This document shows, piece after piece, positions 35,790 to 38,646 of a DNA stretch of 38,646 nucleotides (positions within the stretch are counted from its first letter, which is position 1; each line of letters opens with the position of its first letter). Origin of the DNA: a virus; the IMG/VR virus record IMGVR_UViG_3300025324_000006, positions 1-38,646 of that record, one strand, 5' to 3'. The translations under genes and the position numbers were made by a program. Under the pieces are notes generated by a model, which saw only the letters and a list, made by a program, of their open reading frames with translations, was not told the origin of the DNA and did no database searches.

Positions 35790-37267
35790 TCGACCTCAGT
35801 CGCATTGATGGCCACGCCGACCTCCCCGACGCCGTAGGAGTACTCAGTGCTGGCGCTGTCGAAGGACAACGTGAGGGTCTTGCTGGCGTCGTTGAAGTAC
35901 AATTCGTTGGGGGCATCTGGGGCCTGGAGCGTGATTGGGTCCACTGATAGGAAGGCGTCCTTGAGGGCCTTGAGCGCAGTGTACCGGGCGGGGGCGGGGC
36001 CGATGAAGCGGAACTTGATGCTCCACTTCGTCAAATCCTCCCCGAGCCCGTGTTGGATTGGTAAGCCGTGGAGGCGGTTCGCGGTTTGCTTGCGTACGCT
36101 CTTGCCGGCGGTGGGGCCGGGCTCCACGATGACCTTCACCGTGTCCGTGTCAAGGTCGATGCCGTCTAGGCGCCAGGACCCATTGGAGATTGTCTCCACG
36201 TTGTCCATGGTTGGCGTGCCCGTCGCGGCGGCGATGAGGCTCTTGAAGATGCGCTTGATGATGCCCGCGATGCCGGTGGCGACGGCCATAATGGACTTCG
36301 CGAGGGCCTTCCCGATTGTCGCCGTGCCCGTGGCTACGGCAGTCAGTGGCTTCTGCACCTGCTTTAGGAGGGAGGCTGTGCCGGTAGCGACGGCTGACAG
36401 CGTGCGCGTGATGACGCTAAGCAACGCCAGGGTGGCCGTCCCAGTCGCGACCGCTGAGGCCGCCATGCCAACCTGCTTCACCATGGAAGCAACGCCAGCC
36501 CCCATGGCGGATAGTACCCGAGAAAAGATGAGGCCCTCCGCCATGAATGCCGTCACGACCGCCGTGGCGGCCATCACCCTGAACAGGCTAGATGCCCTGG
36601 CCATGGTTGCCACACCTGACCCCGTCACTGTCAGTGGGCGTTGGAAGGCTTGCTGGTACTCGATGATGACGTAACCGTTTGCGCCCTGCCCGAGCGCGCC
36701 GCTTACGCCTGCGCCACGCCCCCCACCGCCGCCGCCACGAACGGACCCGTTGTTCCCTGGCTCCCCGATGCCGCCGCCATTGCCACCGTTGCCGCCACCC
36801 GTTGCGGTCCCAGTGCCGCCGGTTGGGGTCGAGCCGTTTCCGCCAGCGCCACCCGTACCAGCCCCACCACCGCCGCCGCCAGCAACCCCCGACACACCAG
36901 TACCGCCAGTGCCGCCATTCCTGCCCCCTGAGCCGGCTCCACCCGCCCCTCCCGCCCCACTGGCTGTGATAGCGGCGATGCCTCCATTCGATAGGCCAGC
37001 CACGGTGGCGCCGTTCTGGACCCAAGAGTTTCCTCCATTCTCGTCTGGCGTGTCGCCGCCGAGGCCAACGTGAACGTCCCAGACTTGACCCTCAGATGCC
37101 GCCTGGGTCGCGACGGCACACCCGCCACCGCCACCACCGCCCCCTCCAGTGGTGAGGGAGGCACTACCTATGCCGCCGCCTGCGATAGTAGTGACGTTGA
37201 ACGACGTGACGCCTTCCGGGACAGTCCAAGTGCCGTCCGCCGTGAACGTCACGACGTGAAGCGTCAC
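35786..37267 (-). CDS. Glycine-rich tail adhesin with tandem 18-residue repeats
   Basis: A 493-residue protein. Residues 1-45 (VVTFTADGTWTVPEGVTSFNVTTIAGGGIG) match the start of phage glycine-rich domains. Residues 30-200 are Gly-rich (about half Gly), like the polyglycine layers of T4 gp38-type adhesins that contact the receptor. Residues 210-354 hold about eight degenerate 18-20-residue repeats with the consensus AVATGTA...K...KSL. The last 135 residues form a beta domain shared with the next gene. It is the best receptor-binding candidate and would be mounted at the tail tip after the hub. ATG 37267 follows the upstream stop by 9 bp. Confidence 0.8.
   Translation of the reverse strand: MTLHVVTFTADGTWTVPEGVTSFNVTTIAGGGIGSASLTTGGGGGGGGGCAVATQAASEGQVWDVHVGLGGDTPDENGGNSWVQNGATVAGLSNGGIAAITASGAGGAGGAGSGGRNGGTGGTGVSGVAGGGGGGAGTGGAGGNGSTPTGGTGTATGGGNGGNGGGIGEPGNNGSVRGGGGGGRGAGVSGALGQGANGYVIIEYQQAFQRPLTVTGSGVATMARASSLFRVMAATAVVTAFMAEGLIFSRVLSAMGAGVASMVKQVGMAASAVATGTATLALLSVITRTLSAVATGTASLLKQVQKPLTAVATGTATIGKALAKSIMAVATGIAGIIKRIFKSLIAAATGTPTMDNVETISNGSWRLDGIDLDTDTVKVIVEPGPTAGKSVRKQTANRLHGLPIQHGLGEDLTKWSIKFRFIGPAPARYTALKALKDAFLSVDPITLQAPDAPNELYFNDASKTLTLSFDSASTEYSYGVGEVGVAINATEVE
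36206..36640 (-). repeat. Coding repeats: about eight units of 18-20 residues in the adhesin
   Basis: Residues 210-354 of the adhesin repeat a pattern such as RTLSAVATGTASLLKQVQ, KPLTAVATGTATIGKALA and KSIMAVATGIAGIIKRIF. The later units are exactly 18 residues, so the DNA has a 54-bp period. Repeats of this sort form extended helices or spirals in fibre shafts, and change in copy number would alter fibre length. Confidence 0.75.
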
Positions 37268-37276
37268 GGTTTCACC

Positions 37277-37657
37277 TCACGACTGCTGCAACTTAATCGT
37301 GTACTGGATGCTGTCATCCGCCAGGAGCGGGAGGCCCGCGTGGTCCCCATGAATGATGAGGTCCCCAGCACTGGCGGCGTCGAAGAGGCCGGCATTCGTG
37401 ATGGTCTGCGATGATAGACTCGTGAGGGTGCCGACGGCCTGGAACGTGTCATCCGTGACGCTCGTCGTGACGCGGGATAGCGTCGCCGTCGCTCGCGTCT
37501 CGGCGGCCTCAGTGAAGAGCGTCGTATCAGTCACGGCGGCGGTGCCGGCGCCAGTGCCCCACCCAATCCGGTCCGGGCTAGTTGCTTCGGCGCCAGACAT
37601 CTTGCCGGCGACCCATGCCTTGCCTGCATTCGTGTAAACGGTTGCGATGAGAATCAC
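37277..37657 (-). CDS. Accessory virion protein, 126 residues, paralog of the protein at 34285
   Basis: GTG 37657 overlaps the upstream stop (GTGA). The longer upstream extension of the frame is not needed. Sequence: VYTNAGKAWVAGKMSG then WGTGAGTAAVTDTTLFTEAAETRATATLSRVTTSVTDDTFQAVGTLTSLSSQTITNAGLFDAASAGDLIIHGDH..., a beta-rich fold of the phage type with a conserved GTG.G motif and an ITNAGLFD strand. It sits between the tail hub and the adhesin, so it probably links the fibre to the tail tip. It shares its fold with the protein at 34285. Confidence 0.7.
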   Translation of the reverse strand: MILIATVYTNAGKAWVAGKMSGAEATSPDRIGWGTGAGTAAVTDTTLFTEAAETRATATLSRVTTSVTDDTFQAVGTLTSLSSQTITNAGLFDAASAGDLIIHGDHAGLPLLADDSIQYTIKLQQS

Positions 37658-37848
37658 CTCAAGTTGTTTCGGATTCGTTGCTGCTTTCTTCGTGCCAGGA
37701 TTGGGAACTGCACGAACCTGTACCACCAGGCACGGGGCGCCCACCACTTGCGGTCGATGCGGCCAACGTTCCTGGTCTTACCGTCCGGGCCGCGCACCTC
37801 AGCGTAGAGGGCGCTCTTGGGGCGCGTCGTGGCGGTCACGCTGGGCAC
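37654..37848 (-). CDS. Small basic protein, 64 residues, unknown
   Basis: Frame from GTG 37848 (GTG CCC AGC GTG ACC) to TGA 37654, which overlaps the next GTG. The sequence has TRPKSALYAEVRGPDGKTRNVGRIDRKWWAPRAWWYRFVQFPILARRKQQRIRNNL: two strands with an aromatic-rich segment and a basic end. It lies just after the tail hub and may be a small tail component. No family recognised. Start could be the second GTG, 9 bp in. Confidence 0.55.
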   Translation of the reverse strand: MPSVTATTRPKSALYAEVRGPDGKTRNVGRIDRKWWAPRAWWYRFVQFPILARRKQQRIRNNLR

Positions 37849-37888
37849 GCTTCAAGCACCCCGATGCGGGGTCTTATGGCTTTGCTTT
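37849..37888 (-). promoter_or_regulatory. Hairpin and TATA-like element between tail hub and next gene
   Basis: On the minus strand AGCCATAAGACC is followed by ACCCCG-CAT-CGGGGT (37858-37872, 6-bp stem), then the GTG start at 37848. The hairpin could end the tail-hub transcript or attenuate it, and the AT box could start the next one. There is no T tract, so intrinsic bacterial termination is not clear. Confidence 0.45.
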
Positions 37889-38646
37889 TCACCCATTGGC
37901 CTCGGCGGCCTTGATGCGTGTGGAGATGGCGCACGTCGCGAGGCCCTGGTCATTGTCTGGCCCGACGATGCCGATGGCCATGAACTCATGCTCCCCCTCA
38001 GCGATGCGGCCGTCCGCTTGTCGGCGCAGGTATGGCGTCACGTCTAGGGTGCGCGTGACTGGGCCGGCGATGTTCCCTATGGTTTCTGGGTGCTGGTCCG
38101 TGGTGAATTGCGTGGGCTGCCCAGCCGGGTCTAGGATGGGGTCTAGGGCGAAGCGGAGTTGCGCCAAGACAGGGTCGCCGTCTCCGTCGCCGTCGTCCCC
38201 GTCGAATTGATAGATGCCGAACTTCTGGCGGTGCGTGTGGGGCGCGACACGGGCGGCATCGTAACTCACAAAGAAGGAGCGGGCTCCGCTTTCGTCGTCA
38301 TCAACGCGGACCTCAATGTCCACGCCATCACACGCGGAGCCGGCCAGTTGCGCAATGGCGGCAGCCGGAATGAAGATGCCCCGCACGTAGGCACTCACGT
38401 CGAGGTCGAACTCGGCTTGGAACGTCGTTACGCCCTCCGCGACGAGGGTCCCTGGGCCGCCGTTGCGCAGGAGCAGGCGGACCTCGTAGTGGGGTGCCTC
38501 AGCCGTGTCGGTGCAAGCGACGAAGACGCGGAGGAAGAAGCCGTCATCCGTCGTGGCGCTGGCCTCCATGGCGCCTTGGTCGAACGTGAAGGACTGCGTG
38601 GCCGCGTCCCCTGGGTCAATGGGCCCAAGCGTGCCACTGTCGCCAC
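37889..38646 (-). CDS. Tail hub / baseplate protein, C-terminal part (continues from base 1)
   Basis: This is the end of the 915-residue protein that starts at 2089. The segment within this stretch includes MEASATTDDGFFLRVFVACT, DSAVR-like strands, VRVDDDESGARSFFVSYDAARV, an acidic turn DGDDGDGDGD, and ends ISTRIKAAEANG. The acidic DGDDGDGDGD run could bind calcium ions (inference). The region after residue 700 has beta-sandwich strands, as in tail-tip domains that carry fibres. The TGA at 37889 precedes the hairpin at 37858-37872. Confidence 0.8.
   Translation of the reverse strand, partial: GDSGTLGPIDPGDAATQSFTFDQGAMEASATTDDGFFLRVFVACTDTAEAPHYEVRLLLRNGGPGTLVAEGVTTFQAEFDLDVSAYVRGIFIPAAAIAQLAGSACDGVDIEVRVDDDESGARSFFVSYDAARVAPHTHRQKFGIYQFDGDDGDGDGDPVLAQLRFALDPILDPAGQPTQFTTDQHPETIGNIAGPVTRTLDVTPYLRRQADGRIAEGEHEFMAIGIVGPDNDQGLATCAISTRIKAAEANG
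38548..38646. repeat. Right copy of the 99-bp terminal direct repeat
   Basis: Exact copy of 1-99, in the same orientation. See the left copy: this marks closure of the circle at about 38,547 bp. The repeat should be counted once in the genome. Confidence 0.95.

Noticed and set aside
1-38646. Integrated prophage in a host chromosome
   Set aside because: The ends overlap exactly, there are no host genes and no integrase or attachment sites, so this is a stand-alone viral genome.

Overview
The window is a complete or near-complete genome of a tailed, siphovirus-like virus (Caudoviricetes). The first 99 bases (1-99) are repeated exactly as the last 99 (38548-38646), so the contig closes into a circle of about 38,547 bp. 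Closing it joins the two ends of one reading frame into a 915-residue tail hub protein. Base composition is GC-rich, and all but one of the genes lie on the minus strand, densely packed with ATGA, GTGA and TGATG overlaps.

Host: not certain. No endolysin is recognisable, and several short intergenic gaps carry TATA-like boxes followed by a shared GGCGTGGC-type element; both fit an archaeal host. The same boxes can be read as bacterial -10 elements, Shine-Dalgarno sequences are strong (for example before the capsid gene), and several small genes belong to families common in bacteriophages. I lean weakly to archaea. The proteins lack the extreme acidity of haloarchaeal viruses.

Layout in the direction of transcription (high to low coordinate on the minus strand). 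(1) About 20.3-9.9 kb: small terminase, a small protein, a 37-copy hexanucleotide array, a beta-helix spike-like protein, large terminase, portal, Mu F-like protein, HK97 gp10-like protein, prohead protease/scaffold and major capsid protein. (2) 9.4-0 kb, then around the junction to 37.9 kb: connector, tail completion, a large fibre-like protein, tail tube, two tail assembly chaperone frames with a -1 slippery heptamer, tape measure and tail hub. (3) 37.8-33.6 kb: receptor-binding and accessory tail proteins with internal duplications, then small membrane proteins that may serve in egress. (4) 33.6-20.2 kb: accessory and DNA-metabolism genes. These include a PD-(D/E)XK nuclease, endonuclease VII, a DUF5131 gene carrying a frameshift, a Spo11/TopoVI-A-like TOPRIM protein, an HNH endonuclease, SEC-C and many other Cys-rich micro-proteins, an ASCH-like protein, ribbon-helix-helix proteins, a DHH phosphoesterase and a tRNA-like element. 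The one plus-strand gene is an HNH endonuclease wedged between capsid and connector genes.

No DNA polymerase, primase, helicase, integrase or lysin is recognisable. The most unusual features are the hexanucleotide array, the family of near-identical leaders (AT box, GGCGTGGC, GCAA-loop hairpin, ACACACC before the ATG), the DUF5131/endonuclease VII arrangement with a duplicated gene start, and two disrupted reading frames.
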